Positions 1 to 13,500 of a stretch of 64,000 nucleotides of DNA are shown here, piece after piece (the stretch's first letter is position 1; the number at the start of each line of letters is the position of its first letter). The DNA is taken from positions 41,051,034-41,115,033 of the forward strand of contig NC_133169.1 in NCBI RefSeq assembly GCF_040802235.1, in the 5' to 3' direction. The translations under genes and the position numbers were made by a program. The stretch is from Manis javanica (lineage: Eukaryota; Chordata; Mammalia; Pholidota; Manidae). Under the pieces are notes generated by a model. It did not search any database, was not told the DNA's origin, and saw nothing but the letters and a program-made list of their open reading frames with translations.

Positions 1-1
1 C

Positions 2-142
2 CTGGAAACAAGATTACTTTATCCAGCAAGATTATCATTTAAATTTGAAGGAGGGATTAAACAATTTCCAGATAAGCAAAAGCTGAGAGAGTTTACCTCC
101 AACAAACCATCTCTGCAGTCTATTTCGGAGGGACTGCTATAG
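2..142 (+). pseudogene. L1-A ORF1p C-terminal fragment (partial)
   Basis: The window starts in frame within the C-terminal domain of L1 ORF1p, the RNA-binding nucleic-acid chaperone of the L1 particle. Forty-six codons are open and end at TAG 140-142. The residues read as the typical ending of ORF1p: tyrosine-proline-alanine-arginine, then a basic stretch with KQFPDKQKLREF. The same block can be read in the minus-strand copies that end at 29571 and 44841. This piece is open, but its upstream part is outside the window, so the state of the whole ORF1 is unknown. Confidence 0.85.
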
Positions 143-451
143 ATGGAAGTGTCCTAGGGTTAGATAGCTATCACCAGAGGAAGTAAAACCATGGTAGGAA
201 GGGTGGAGCAGCTGATTGCGAGGCAAATGCAAAATTAAATTGACTATCCCCAAAGCCAATCAAGGGATAGACAAAAAGTATAGAATCTGATACCTAATAT
301 ATAAAGAATGAAGGAGGAAGAAAAAGGAGGAGAAATAGAAAAGAACCTTTAGATTGTGTTTGTAACAGCATACTAAATGAGTTAAGTTAGACACTTGGAT
401 AGTAAGGAAAGTAACCTTGAACCTTTGGTAACCACGAATCTAAAGCCTGAA
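143..451 (+). other. L1-A inter-ORF spacer
   Basis: About 300 bases lie between the ORF1 stop and the first likely ORF2 start (ATG 452). Matching spacers occur in inverse orientation in L1-B and L1-C. It is A-rich and has no reading frame of its own. In the L1 family ORF2 is translated by an unconventional reinitiation from this spacer; nothing in the sequence itself shows the mechanism. Confidence 0.7.
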
Positions 452-3400
452 ATGGCAATCAGTACATACCTATTGATAATCACCCTAAATGTAAATGGAC
501 TGAATGCACCAATCAAAAGACATAGACTCACTGAATGGATAAAAAAACGAGACCCATCTATATGCTGTCTACAAGAGACGCACCTCAAACCCAAAGACAT
601 GAACAGACTAAAAGTCAAGGGATTGAAAAAGATATTTCATGCAAACAACAGGGAGAAAAAAGCAGGGGTTGCAGTACTAGTATCAGACAAAATAGACTTC
701 AAAACAAAGAAAGTAACAAGAGATAAAGAAGGACATTACATAATGATAAAGGGGTCAGTCCAACAAGAGGACATAACCATTAAAAATATATATGCACCCA
801 ACAGAGGAGCATCAGCATATGTGAAACAAATACTAACAGAACTAAAGGAGTAAATAGACTGCAATGCATTCATTTTAGGAGACTTCAACACATCATTCAC
901 TCCATAGGACAGATACACCAGACAGAAAATAAGTAACAACACACTACAACACATGGACCTAATAGACATCTATAGAACTCTACACCCAAAAGTAACAGGA
1001 TACACATTCTTCTCAAGTGCACATGGAACATTCTCCAGAATAGACCACATACAAGGCCACAAAAAGAGCCTCAGTTAATTCAAAAAGATTGAAATCCTAT
1101 CAATCAACTTTTCAGACCACAAAGGTATAAAACTAGAAATAAATTGTACCAAGAAAGCAAAAAGGCTCACAAACACATGGAGGCTTAAAAACACACTTCT
1201 AAATAGTCAATGGATCAACAACCAAATTAAAATGGATATCCAGCAATATATGGAAATAAATGACAACAACACAAAGCCCCAACTTCTGTGGGACACAGCG
1301 AAAGCAACCTTAAGAGGAAAGTATATAGAAATCCAGGCATATTTAAAGAAGGAAGAACAAACCCAAATGAATAGTCTAATGTCACAGTTATCAAAATTGG
1401 AAAAAGAAGAACAAATGAGGCCTAAAGTCAGCAGAAGGAGGGACATAATAAAGATCAGAGAAGAAATAAATAAAATTGAGAAGAATAAATCAAAAGCAAA
1501 AATCAATGAAACCAAGAGCTGGTTCTTTGAGAAAATAAATAAAATAGATAATCCTCTAGCCAGACTTATTAAGAGGAAAAGAGAGTCAACACAAATCAAC
1601 AGAATCAGAAACAAGAACGGAAAAATCACGACTGATCCCACAGAAATACAAAGAATTATTAGAGAGTACTATGAAAACCTATATACTAACAAGCTGGGAA
1701 ACCTAGAAGAAATGGACAACTTCCTAGAAAAATACAACCTTCCAAGTCTGACCAAGTAACAAACACAAAATCTAAATAAAGCAATTACCAGCAAAGAAAT
1801 TCAAGTGGTAATCAAAAAACTACCCAAGAAAAAACCCCTGGGCCAGATGGATTCAACTCAAAATTTTATCAGACATACAGAGAAGTTATAATACCCATTC
1901 TCCTTCAATTTTTCCAAAAAATAGAAGAGGAGGGAATACTCCCAAACACATTCTATGAAGCCAACATCATCCTAATACCAAAACCAGGAAAAGAACCCAA
2001 CAAAAAAGAAAATTTACAGACCAATATCCCCGATGAACATAGATGCAAAAATACTCAACAAAATATTAGCAAACCGAATTCAAAAATATATCAAAAGGAT
2101 CATACACCACGATCAAGTGGGATTCATCCCAGGGATGCAAGGATGGTACAACACTCGAAAATCCATCAACATCATCTACCACATCAACAAAAAAAAAGAC
2201 AAAAACCACATGATCATCTCCATAGATGCTGAAAAAGCACTCAACAAAATTCAACATCCATTCATGATAAAACTCTCAGTAATATGGGTATAGAGGGCAA
2301 GTACGTCAACATAATAAAGGCCATATACAATAAACTCACAGCCAACATCATACTTAACAGCGAGAAGTTGAAAGCTTTTCCTCTGAGATTGGGAAAAAGA
2401 CAGGGATGCCCACTCTTCCCACTATTATTTAGCATAGTACTGGAGGTCCTAGCCACAGCAGTTAAACAAAACAAAGAAATACAAGGAATCCAGATTGGTA
2501 AAGAAGAAGTTAAACTGTCACTATTTGCAGATGAAATGATATTGTACATAAAAAACCCTAAAGACTCTACTCCAAAACTAATAGAACTGATATCAGAATA
2601 CAGCAAAGTTGCAGAATAAAAAATTAACACACAGATATCTGTGGCTTTCCTATACACTAACAATGAGCCAATAGAAAGAGAAATCAGAAAAACAATTCCA
2701 TTGACAATTGCATCAAAAAGAATAAAATACCTAGGAATAAACCTAACCAAAGAAGTGAAAGACCTATACCCTGAAAACTATAAGACACTCTTTAGAGAAG
2801 TTAAAGAGGACACTAACAAATGGAAACTCATCCCATGCTCGTGGCTAGGAAGAATTAATATTGTCAAAATGGCCATCCTGCCCAAAGCAATATACAGATT
2901 TGATTCAATCCCTATCAAATTACCAACAACATTCTTCAACGAACTGGAACAAATAGTTCAAAAATTCATATGGAAACACCAAAGACCCTGAATAGCCAAA
3001 CCAATCCTGAGAAAGAAGAATAAAATGGCAGAGATCTCACTCTCCAACTTCAAGCTCTACTACAAAGCCATAGTAATCAAGACAATTTGGTACTGGCACA
3101 AGAACAGAGCCACAGACCAGTGGACAGATTAGAGACTCCAGACATTAACCCAAACATATATGGACAATTAATATTTGATAAAGGAGCCATGGACATACAA
3201 TGGGGAAATGACAGTCTCTTCAACAGATGGTGCTGGGAGAACTGGACAGCTACATGTAAGAGAATGAAACTGGATCACTGTCTAACCCCATACACAAAAG
3301 TAAGTTCAAAATGGATCAAAGACCTGAATGTAAGTCATGAAACCATAAAACTCTTAGAAAAAAACATAGGCAAAAATCTCTTGGATGTGAACATTAGCGA

Positions 3401-4249
3401 CTTCTTCATGAATATATCTCCCTGGGCAAGGAAAACAAAAGCAAAAATGAACAAGTGGGATTATATCAAGCTGAAGAGCTTCTGTACAGCAAAGGACACC
3501 ATCAATAGAACAAAAAGGTTCCCTATGGTATGGGAGAATATGTTTGTAAATGACAGATCTGATAAAGGCTTGACATCCAAGATATATGAAGAGTTCACAC
3601 TCCTCAACAAACAAAACGCAAATAATCCAATTAAAGAATGGGCAGAGGAGCTGAACAGGCAGTTCTCCATAGAAGAAATTCTTATGGCCAACAGGCACAT
3701 GAAAAGATGCTCCACATCGCTAGTTATCACAGAAATGCAAATTAAAACCACAATGAGATATCACCTCACACCAGTAACGATGGCCACCATCCAAAAGACA
3801 AACAACAACAAATGTTGGCAAGGTTGCGGAGAAAGGGGAACCCTCCTACACTGCTGGTGGGAATGTAAATTAGTTCAACCATTGTGGAAAGCAACATGGA
3901 GGTTCCTCAAAATGCTCAAAATAGACTTACCATTTGATCCAGGAATTCCACTTCTAGAAATTTATCCTAAGGATGCAGCACTCCAGTTTGAAAAAGACAG
4001 ATGCACCTCTATGTTTATCGCAGCACTATTTACCATAGCCAAGAAATGGAAGCAACCTAAGTGTCCATCAGTAGATGAATGGATAAAGAAGAGGTGGTAC
4101 ATATACACAATGGAATATTATTCGCCATAAGAAGAAAATAAATCCTGCCATTTGCAACATGGATGGAGCTAGAGGGTATTTTGCTCAGTGAAATAAGCTA
4201 AGCGGAGAAAAACAAATACCAAATGATTTCACTCATCTTTGGAGTATAA
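452..4249 (+). pseudogene. L1-A ORF2p remnant (endonuclease-RT), disrupted
   Basis: Degenerate L1 ORF2, which normally encodes an apurinic-type endonuclease, a reverse transcriptase and a C-terminal cysteine motif. Open segments in order are about 452-853 (endonuclease, with QETHLK), 1232-1759 (linker), 2033-2293 and 2284-2619 (RT fingers and palm), 2641-2991 (thumb) and 3087-4130 (C-terminal third). They lie in different frames or are separated by stops. The RT catalytic motif FADD reads FADE, so a catalytic aspartate is lost. The C-terminal cysteine/histidine motif (CWQGC...LLHCWWEC) is kept. A one-base loss near 4122 brings an early stop at 4128; the family-typical stop is at 4247-4249. 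I chose ATG 452 because it fits the usual start of the endonuclease domain. Confidence 0.9.
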
Positions 4250-4551
4250 GAACAAAAGAAAAACTGAAGGAACAAAACAGCAGTAGAATCACAGAACCCA
4301 AGAATGGACTAACAGTTACCGAAGGGAAAGAGACTGGGGAGAATGGAAGGGTAGGGAGGGATAAGGGTGGGGAAGAAGAAAGGGGGTATTATGATTAGCA
4401 TGTATAATGTGGAGGTTGGGGGATAGGGGAGGGCTTTGCAGCACAGAGAAGACGAGTAGTGATTCTACAACATCTTACTATGCTGATAGACACTGACTGT
4501 AATGGGGTTTGTGGGTTGGGGGACTTGGGGTAGGGGAGAGCCTAATAAACA

Positions 4552-4689
4552 TAAAAAAATGTATGATACTGCTTCTACAGGGAATATGAGGTGATTAATA
4601 ATACATGGGGTGGAAACAACTATAGAAAATAATAAGTAGAATGGATTGTCAAGATGAATAAGAAAATATTCAAACAATATTTTTAATAG
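4552..4689. other. Short spacer between two L1 copies
   Basis: AT-rich sequence between the end of L1-A and the start of an older L1 segment. I see no gene or recognisable repeat in it. Confidence 0.4.
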
Positions 4690-6235
4690 AAATCGGGAAA
4701 ATGGTAAAATTTATATTTAACCACAAAGGACTCCAAATATCCACAATAATTCTGAAGAAGAACAAATCTGGAGGCATTCCACTTCCTGATTTCAAGGTGT
4801 TTTAAAAAGCTATAGGAATTCAAACAGCATGGCACTGGAATAAAAATAGTGACATCATCCAGTGGAGCAGAATAGAGAATCCGGAATAAGTAAATTCATA
4901 TACAAATAATTTCTGATTAGTGACAATCACACAATGAGAAAGGATTGTTCTCCCATAAATTATGTTAGCAAAACTGCATATTCTCATACAAAAGAATGAA
5001 ACTGGTCCCATAAATGACACCATTCACAAAAAGAAACTCAAATTGGATTAAAGTCTTAAATATAAGATCTGAAACTGTGAAACTCCTAGAAGAAAACAGG
5101 AAAAATCATTGACATTGGTCTTGGCAATGACTTATTGTATCAGATGCCAAAACACAGGCAGCAAAAGCTAGAATAAACTAGTGGGACTACATCAAAGTAA
5201 CGTGTTTCTGCATAGCAAAAGAAACAAACAAATTGAAAATGCAATATACAGACTGGGAGAGGTCTTTGCAAACCATATACTGTAAGGGATTTCTAATCAA
5301 AATAAAATTTTTAAAAACTTCTGAAACTCAACACCAAAAAATAAAAGTTCAATTGAAGATGGTAAAAGGACCTGGTGAATATTTTTTGTCCTAAAGAGGA
5401 CATACAAACAACTAACAGGAACATGAAAAGATGTTCAACATCATTAATCAGGGAAATGTAAATCAAAACCACGGTCAGATATCACCTCACATGTGTTAGA
5501 AAGACTATTATAAAAAAGATTAAACATTGCAAATGTTGAAAAGAGTGTAGAGAAGAGGAAACATACACTCAGTGGTAATATAAATCAAGAAAATGAAAAT
5601 ACTAATTCAAAAAGGCATATGCACCCCTATGTTCACTGCAGTATTATTTATAATAGCTAAGACAGGAAAACAACCCAAATGTCCTAAAACAGATAAAGGT
5701 CACTGAAAATATGGTATAAAAGTATAATACAATATTACAGAGCCATGTACAAGAAAAGAATTGTGTCTTTTGCAGTAGCACGGATGAATCTTGAGGGCAT
5801 TCTGCTAGGTGAAACAAGGCAGGGTAAGATAACACTGCATAGTATCACTCAGGGGGATCTAATAAGAATCTATTTTCATAGAAACAGAGAATTGAAGGTG
5901 GTTTACAGGAGCTGCGTGGAAGGGAAAATGAGGTGATGTCACTCAAAGGGTAAAACTACTCAATTATAGGAAGTTCTGGGTACCTAATGTATAGCTTGGT
6001 GACTCCAGGTAACAATACTACATGTATATTTGAAATTTGCTGACAATTCTTAAGCATTATCACCACACATGCACAAAGAATTAACTATGACGTGATAAAC
6101 ATGTTGGTTATCTTGATCTTGGTGGTCATTAAAATGTATACATAAATCATTACCTGGTACTGTAATTATATACAACTATTTTGGTGAATGATTCATCAAT
6201 AAAATGTTTAAAAATTAAAATTAAAAGAAAATGAA
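4690..6235 (+). mobile_element. Old L1 3' fragment (ORF2 end plus 3' UTR)
   Basis: A strongly diverged L1 in sense orientation. Landmarks recur in the right order: the thumb-region phrase for bringing out lysine-glycine-isoleucine sites near 4745, the block equivalent to [15 protein letters not shown] near 5445-5490, and the block equivalent to MEYYSAIK near 5725-5760. An AT-rich 3' UTR runs to an A-rich end near 6230. Stops are frequent and the longest open run is 63 codons. Divergence is far higher than in L1-A, so it belongs to a much older subfamily (L1M-type by general appearance; subfamily not determined). Confidence 0.85.
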
Positions 6236-9200
6236 ATGTACTATTTTTATACTATCCAAAAGTGAGTAACCTAATACTAGAACAAAAACTACAAGTCTAT
6301 GTTTTTAATTTGAAACATCACCTATATTTTTAAATGTAAAAATGAAAGCTTTATTCAGTTACAATCAAATACTTATCCTTAAGAAAAGAATATATTTTAT
6401 TTTTGCCTGTTCTTCTTAAGTTATGGGAATTTAATTACACTTGTCAATTTGTATGAAAAGGAATCAAAGATTCTTAATAATATTGCTTATACTTGAATAG
6501 TGGTTATTTAACTGTTTAGTTTACAATTATGTGTGCATCGTTATATCACCTATACTTCAGCTTAAATAGATAAATATGTACATACATGTGTTGCAATTAT
6601 GAAAACATGAATCCAGATTTTTGACCTATAAAGGGTAATATCATTACAAATAATTTTTCATTCCTTGCCATTTTGAACAACCATATGTACGTTTGAATTA
6701 AATGTTCTTTGATTTTAGTTTCATGAAATGAATGTAGATATATATCACTGATAAAATATAAATACTGGGTATTCATCTGTATTTTATTTTTTAAATGTTG
6801 AGATCCTTCATTGTGAAATGAACAAAACTCCTAAACCTATTTTATATTTACTGAAATGTTAACAGTGTTTTATTATGGTTTTAAGAATTTTTAATGATCA
6901 GCACAGTACAGGGCTTACAAATATTTATGCATCTAAGTTTTCTGTTTTGATGGCTTTGGTCAATAGCTTAGCAAAATTCGACACAGACATGGATTCACAT
7001 TTAAGACCAGTGGTGTCTCCTATCAACCAGCGGATCATAAAAAAGTATCAAAAATCATTAAGCATTAATGATAACTCAAACTCAGTGTATCTGTATCTAA
7101 TATTATTAACACTTTTCCCTTACTAGAGTAATTTTTTCCTCCTGGTTTTGCTTTTTCTATTCATGATTTATTATACTCATTCTCATTCTAAAATTAATAC
7201 TATTATTAATGTTAGGGTGTATGGAAAATACGTATTTACTCCTGAATCTTCATGACTTAGCAGAGTCTCTGGACCATTGCAGGTTCTAAGGAAATCATTC
7301 ACATGTTTTCAGGGCCTCTCGTATCAAAGACTTCAGCAGTGCATCAATTTGTACTTCTGCTTAGTTCTTCTAATTATATTTTTTGAGACTTTATGTTTTC
7401 TACATCATAATGTTTATATCTCTGTCTTTAGTTGTTGGAAGCATGCCATAATACACTCCTTAACTTCCTTATTATATTGTTCCTACCATTATCTCCCCAA
7501 TTCCATGAAGTCCTCAAGTCTCTTAACCCTCTTTCATGACTCATAGCCTGGCTAGTCCATAAAGCATCTGGAATATCCTCACCTGATGCTTGAATGATGC
7601 ATAAAATGATATCCTTAATGACATCAATGATCTTGAATGAAATATATTCTTGAAAAAGGAATGCTGTAGTGTTGAGCTTCCAAGTTAAAATGTGGATTAT
7701 CGCATAGCTTCTTCTACATACATGGAACTCTAACTCAAGGTAAACTTGCTCTGTGCCTAACTCAAAACATTCTTTGTTTAATACTGTTAAATGTCAGAAA
7801 AGAGATGTCACATGCAGTGACACACCTCTATCTTCCAGAAGCTTAGAGGTTGATCAGTGATGTTATGCATATGTTTATATGTCTTCAGTTTCTCGAGAAT
7901 TTTTTCAAACCAAGGGTTTCTGGGGAATTTTTACTTTGTTTCCTAAGATTCTGCATTTTGTTTATATATGCAAAGTATCACTTAAAAGAAACATTCAGCG
8001 AGGTGAGTCTGTTCAGCCCAAAAATGAACCATTGTTCATTCTTCTTTAGAAAACTTTCTGAATTTAAAACAGACACTTAACTTAAGGCAACACAGACTGT
8101 TTTTAAGGATAAATGAACATATACTAAAATTGACATAAATCATGTAAGCCATTTCATACAAAGAAAATTTAACTCAGGAACAGAATAGACCATAATTATG
8201 TTTTCTACTACCACAGACCACATTTCCTTCAAGTAATAACTGTATCTAATTAAACCCTTTGTCAGATTTCTCACTCTATCAAAAGAGGTTTCATTCGCAA
8301 CTGCATTATTTGGGCCCCTACAATAATTTAGCCAAAATCCCAACTAGTTTGAATGATCAGCCTAATTATTCAATTTGTCAGTGGAACTTCAAAGCACACA
8401 GTACATTTATACCAAGTGAATCAAGATATTCTGAGCTGGTTATTTTACAAAACATTCATTGAATTCACATATACTTTGAAATCATTTTTTATTCACAAAC
8501 ACAGTCATACCACAATCCTTTCTCTCATGAAAAATAAAGGTCTTCCTTTTCATTTACTCATGTCCCTACAGCAAAACCATTCTTATCCCTTTGTATCTGT
8601 CAATATTCTCAATTGTTCAGTACATTGACTAATTTTGACTTCACTAAAGTCAAGCATATTTTTCTTTTTTTCTACCATGTCTCTCCTTATATAAATAAAG
8701 CATAGAAAACATTTATTTAAAATAAGATTAAGTAGTGTGCAATTATTCAATATATTGGTAAGACTACACATTCACTGTTTAAAGAATTATTAAATTACTC
8801 CTAGAGTGTTTCTTCATTAAGGTTCTGACTTTCAAACAAAAAACGATTAAAGAAATACATCAAATAAATTCTGCCTGAAAAATATTTATTTGGAAAATAT
8901 GGAAATCCTGGAGAATATTGAGTCTGATGTGTGCACTTATGTTTTATACTATATGACAATGCCATTTTTATTTTCTGATCCTTCCTAAAATCCTATAATT
9001 CTATAACCTACTTGATATAATAATACAAACACTATCACAAAGACTTCATATATCAGACTTACTTGGTTTGTGACCAAATGGCTCAGCATAGCTCGTTACT
9101 GAGAATTCGCTCAACTGCAGTGGAATGTCACGGAAGAGGCAGAAGTCACACACTGAGTTACCCTAAATACTGGTGGGATAAAACCATTGCTATTTGAAGG

Positions 9201-10124
9201 AGTTTTTATGGAATAGATGTACAAAAGATGATACCTCACCTAGAAATGACTGTGCTAAAGACTAAAATATAAACAAAGTAGAAGCGCAAGCTTAAAAAAA
9301 ACCCTGATTTGAAAAGATATTAACTAGAAAATTTAACACACATTCAGTGTTGTGAACATAATTCACTTTCTGTCTGAATACGAAACACTAATCAGAAAGG
9401 CAATTACTTCTATTAACTAACTCCTATTAAATAAGGATAATAATAGTAACAGCCTCATAGGGTTTGTTTATAAGGTTAAATGAGACACGTTAAACTAACC
9501 CACACAAATACACATACACACAGCTGTATACTTACATAATATACATACACACATACACATTAAACAGAGCTTATAACATATGGTAAGTATTCAGAAACAA
9601 TGATTAACGTTATTGTTACAATTATTATTACTTCATTATTACTCTATTAATATTTGCATCATTACTTTTGTATCACTAGCATTTATTTTTTTAATAATTT
9701 AAACTCATGTTAGAGAGAGAGTTAGAGAGAGAAAGACTCAGCATATGAGAGAATATAACTGAGGAAAGCACAGAGCGATTCAGGGAGGTGGGTCAGAGGT
9801 ATAACTGTCCTCACTGCCTGGAGAAATTGGTCCATGATGCTCCCTGCGGGAGAGAAGAGCACAGCGTTTGAATAAGATTGTGACTTCCTCACCTACACAT
9901 GAACATACAGTCACGTGGTGCGCGAAAGCAAAGCATTGGTCCTTTTTCTGAAATCAGTCAGGGGAGCTGCTCAGCATTCCCTTTATAGTAGCTATTTGAT
10001 ATTTTATTTAACTAATTTTTGTCCTTCTGACTTTTCAGGGCACTGCATCCTACCCTAAAGAATCGTTACAAGGTGATCTTATATCTCTCTGTTACTGCTG
10101 CCAAATAAGGGAATCCTGCAATTA
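6236..10124. other. AT-rich intergenic DNA, no gene seen
   Basis: About 3.9 kb of AT-rich sequence. The open runs here are short, lack coding character and match no family I recognise. A CA/TA-rich patch lies near 9505-9565 and a GA-rich patch near 9712-9735. Very old repeats may be present but I could not support any by eye. Confidence 0.5.
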
Positions 10125-10640
10125 GTGTTTCACGGTGGCATCAGATTCATCATGTGCCGCGCTGACCACAGAAACCCTGAAATGGTGAACGGCCCTATGT
10201 CTGCAGCTGCGCAAGCCAGAGACCAGAATCAGCTTCACCCTTTATCTGCTACCTCTGACACACAAAGAGCCATCTTCTACCTCTTTTACCTGCGTCAGAG
10301 TTTATTCCCTCACCGAAGCTGCATCCCAGGAGTGGTCCCAGGACCTCTGGGTGCCCATTCTGCCGTTCCCTCCCACCTGACAGGCCTGCGTGCCCTCAGC
10401 TCTCCCAGCAGGTCACTCACTTCACGGCTCTCCTTCAAGCTCTGTGTGGCCAGTCATCTACTTCTCGGATGATGACCACGGGAGTCTGGGCACTGGAGGC
10501 ACATGCCTTTCTTCTTCTTTCTTCCTGCTGGCTGCCATCTGCATGGGGCAGGGTGTGGTCCCACGTTCTCCCGGGAGGAGGTGTACAGGGAACAAGCCCC
10601 AGGGATTCAAGAGCGGAAAGTTGTGAGCCGCCAGGTAATT
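10125..10640. other. GC-richer island in AT-rich DNA, unassigned
   Basis: About 500 bases with clearly higher GC than their surroundings and several CpGs. Overlapping open runs of 78 to 115 codons exist on the plus strand. They are what GC-rich non-coding DNA gives by chance, and no protein family is recognisable in any frame. It could be an old exon, a regulatory island or an old repeat. I cannot tell which. Confidence 0.4.
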
Positions 10641-12849
10641 TCCTCTTGACCAGGATTCACCAAAGAATCCCGGGTCTGCCTCAATCTAGACCACCTTCCT
10701 GTGATCAAGTTAGAAAATCCTTATTTGATGTTTAAACCATTCCTTATCAGAATCCACATTTCTTTGGTAATACACCTAATGCTGCCCACAATAAAAAAAT
10801 GTGTAAAATATTTTTTAAAAACCCTACAAGTGTGACTTAAACAAAAATTTCATTTTCATGGTGGAGGCAATTAAAAGAAAGGACTCTGGTGATTCTGAGA
10901 AGCTGGGGAAATGTGTTTGCTATTGTGAGCAAGATGTTTGTTTAGGTAACTGTTGTGTTGTACAGGGCAGTACTGCAGTTCCTGCAGCTGAGGTATTAGA
11001 TCCAACATGAGAAAAGTTCAGAATTTTGGTCACGTACTTTTTATTATGAGCAAAGTTCAGTAAAAGGGAGATGACGTCATCAAAGAGTTGGCAAAGAAGA
11101 GGAAATAAGGCTTTGCTGGTAAAAGATTTTTCCCCCAGTATACACAATGAACTTCATCCACGCCTCATAATTAAGAGACTTGAAGGGCTGGAACTTCGAT
11201 TATTTTTATACTTAAAACCAAAGTATATGGAAGTAGAACATACAGTGTCGGCTTTAAAAGGAGACTCCTCCGTGGCTCCAGCCCTATTAAACGCTTTCCC
11301 TGGAGAAATGTCCGGCAGAAGCCTGCAGCCATCTCACAGTTACAGAGCACAAGCTAAGTTTCTTCATGACCAGACCTACTGTTGCATATTTTCTCAATGC
11401 AGACACATTTATTAATGTCAGCAGCAACTGAGAGATTAAAAATTCTACCGTAGCAATAGATTTTGGCTGAATTACACTTTTATGAAAATGGCTAGAAGCC
11501 AACTCTATCTGTACTGCCAAGGGAAACCTAACTCTGGCCATTACTCACTGATGGCGTTAATTCTAGATGTTTAAGTAAATTGTACATTGAAACTGCATTA
11601 AAAAGAATTTGGTTAATTCCATTCTGCATTGAATAAACTCTAATTTCCCCTACAGATAAGACAAGTATGAGGATTACGGACAGGGAGAGAAAATTCAACA
11701 TCAGGGGTGATACCGAGAGCAATAGAGCCCAGTGAGCAAAGGGATTCCTTCAGAGGTGTGAGTCCAGGAGCCCGTGACGTGTCATGGACCTGCTCCGCTG
11801 GGTCAGACACACTTTACTACACCTGTCAATCAAAAATCTTCCAAATTTTGTTTGTAATGTAGTCTATTTCGACTGGATATACAGTAGTTTAGTTAACTAT
11901 CATCTCATTTGTGCCATTTAGATTACTTCTCAGGTTTGTTATATAATAATATATTAAATACCTCTATTCCTGCAACATTTTTATATAGAAATAAAAAATA
12001 AAATCATGCATTAAAAAACTGTCTATATATGTTTTAATACTGTTTCAAATAATTTTTAAATGACATTTCATTCATCTAAATAAAACACTATTTAAATTGA
12101 CTTGCAATTAATTTCTGAAAGTCTATCCTATCAAAAGATATTTTAATTACTTGTTTAGCTTTGTAAATAGAATACATATTTTAGAATGCTATAAGTATTC
12201 ACAACAAGAGTGTATAATGCAGGGCTATAAATTTTACTAATGCATCAAATCATTCAAATAACTGTCTGGAATGGGAAAAGGCAGGAGGTTACTCTATGCT
12301 GTTGGCTCTCCTTAACCTTCCTTTTAGACTGTGCATTTTGGCCATCATGTACCTAGTGTAATTCCTCTATATTGTGTTCAAAATCCTTAGCATTTGGTTT
12401 TATAAGATAAATTTTCAAAGTATTTTGACAGTGTAAGGATATATCAAGTCATTTCTACATCCATTTTCTCCACATATAAATACACATTTTGTCTTAGTCT
12501 AGATTTTTCTTGCTGGAACACAGTTCTGAATATACAAATACTCTACTGGGTCACATCCAATGGGTAAAAAAGAAACCTATAAACTCTCACACCTTAGGCT
12601 CCCATTTCCAGTGGAGCTGAATAATTTGAATTTACATAACTTTTTCTTTCGTCTTTCCTCTCTCCAAGTTATTTCTTTCACATAAACGGCCTACCCCACT
12701 ATTTCTAGGGGCCTCAAGGTCTCCCATTCTCCGAGATTCAGTGTAAACCCTCCCTCCTTGAAGCGTCCTTGCTCTCTTTAGACCATTCTTCCTTGCTTCT
12801 CTGTTTCAGTGCAAAGCTGCTCTGCTCTGTCGGGACATCGTGTCTGATC
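10641..12849. other. Intergenic DNA, no gene seen
   Basis: AT-rich sequence of about 2.2 kb. Runs of 114, 84 and 64 codons on both strands around 11071-11722 have no recognisable domain. No repeat family could be assigned by eye. Confidence 0.5.
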
Positions 12850-13500
12850 CATGTTCTCTGTTAGTCATGCTGTGGGCACCCTGAGTATGTGCTGCTCACC
12901 CCTCTCAGGCCTGGCTCCAGAAATCCCCGAGCCCCCACTGTCACCCCGTCTCCCCTCACCAGTTTCACGTCTCCCAGCCCAGGGGCCTTTCCCATTTAGG
13001 ACACTGGGTTCACTGGTGCCGCAGAAGGGTCAGGTGGCCCCCCTCACTGGAGTCTGGCCGCTGCTCACACCACCCAGGGGTTTTTGCTCAAATGTTAGTT
13101 CTTCCAGAGGAACCGAGAGGCCTGGGGTGGTGCCTTCAGTCAGGCATTTGCTGCCAATGAGCTGATGGTTTGCAACGAGAAGGGTGGTAAGGGTGGTAGG
13201 TGTTAGGGAAGAGAAAGCAGAGGAAAGGAAGCCGACCGCCGCGACGTCCTGCGCCCTGTGGCTTCTGGGAGAGACAAACGGCCACATTTTGATGGGAAGC
13301 TGTGTCCCCTGGGAGCTGTTAAGGGAGGGTTTGAATGGCCCATGAGGAGTTACTGTGTGCAGAGGGTGGCGGGGACCCTGGGGGTGGACAAGGCGCCCTC
13401 AGGGCCCCACGGAGAGCTCTGTGTCACGGGGACAGGGGGTGGTGTCTCGGCCTTGGCTGAGCAAAGTGGGACTGAAAGTTTGTTGAAGAAAAAAGAGAAA
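12850..13500. other. GC-rich island with CpGs, unassigned
   Basis: A sharply bounded GC-rich block with the highest local CpG density of this intergenic stretch, for instance around 13230-13250 and 13365-13445. Open runs of about 100 codons on the plus strand (12851-13165 and 13258-13563) and 85 on the minus strand look like composition effects. They are proline, glycine and serine rich with no family motif. It could be a small CpG island or regulatory element, or a remnant of an old GC-rich repeat. Confidence 0.45.

Larger units (their letters stand above)
1..4551 (+). mobile_element. L1-A: LINE-1 element, 5' end outside window
   Basis: A LINE-1 non-LTR retrotransposon copy in sense orientation. 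The window opens inside the last part of ORF1, followed by the inter-ORF spacer, a degenerate ORF2 and a 3' UTR. The 3' UTR has the G-rich stretch also seen in the copies at 32627 and 40582. It ends near 4551 in a short A run just after a sequence matching the start of the terminal block of L1-D, so its 3' end is about 40 bases shorter than that copy. ORF2 is broken by several frameshifts and stops, so the copy is dead. The 5' part and left target-site duplication cannot be seen. Confidence 0.95.

Noticed and set aside
3087-4130. A 347-codon open frame on the plus strand that could be called a gene
   Set aside because: It is the C-terminal third of the L1-A ORF2, out of frame with the upstream ORF2 parts.
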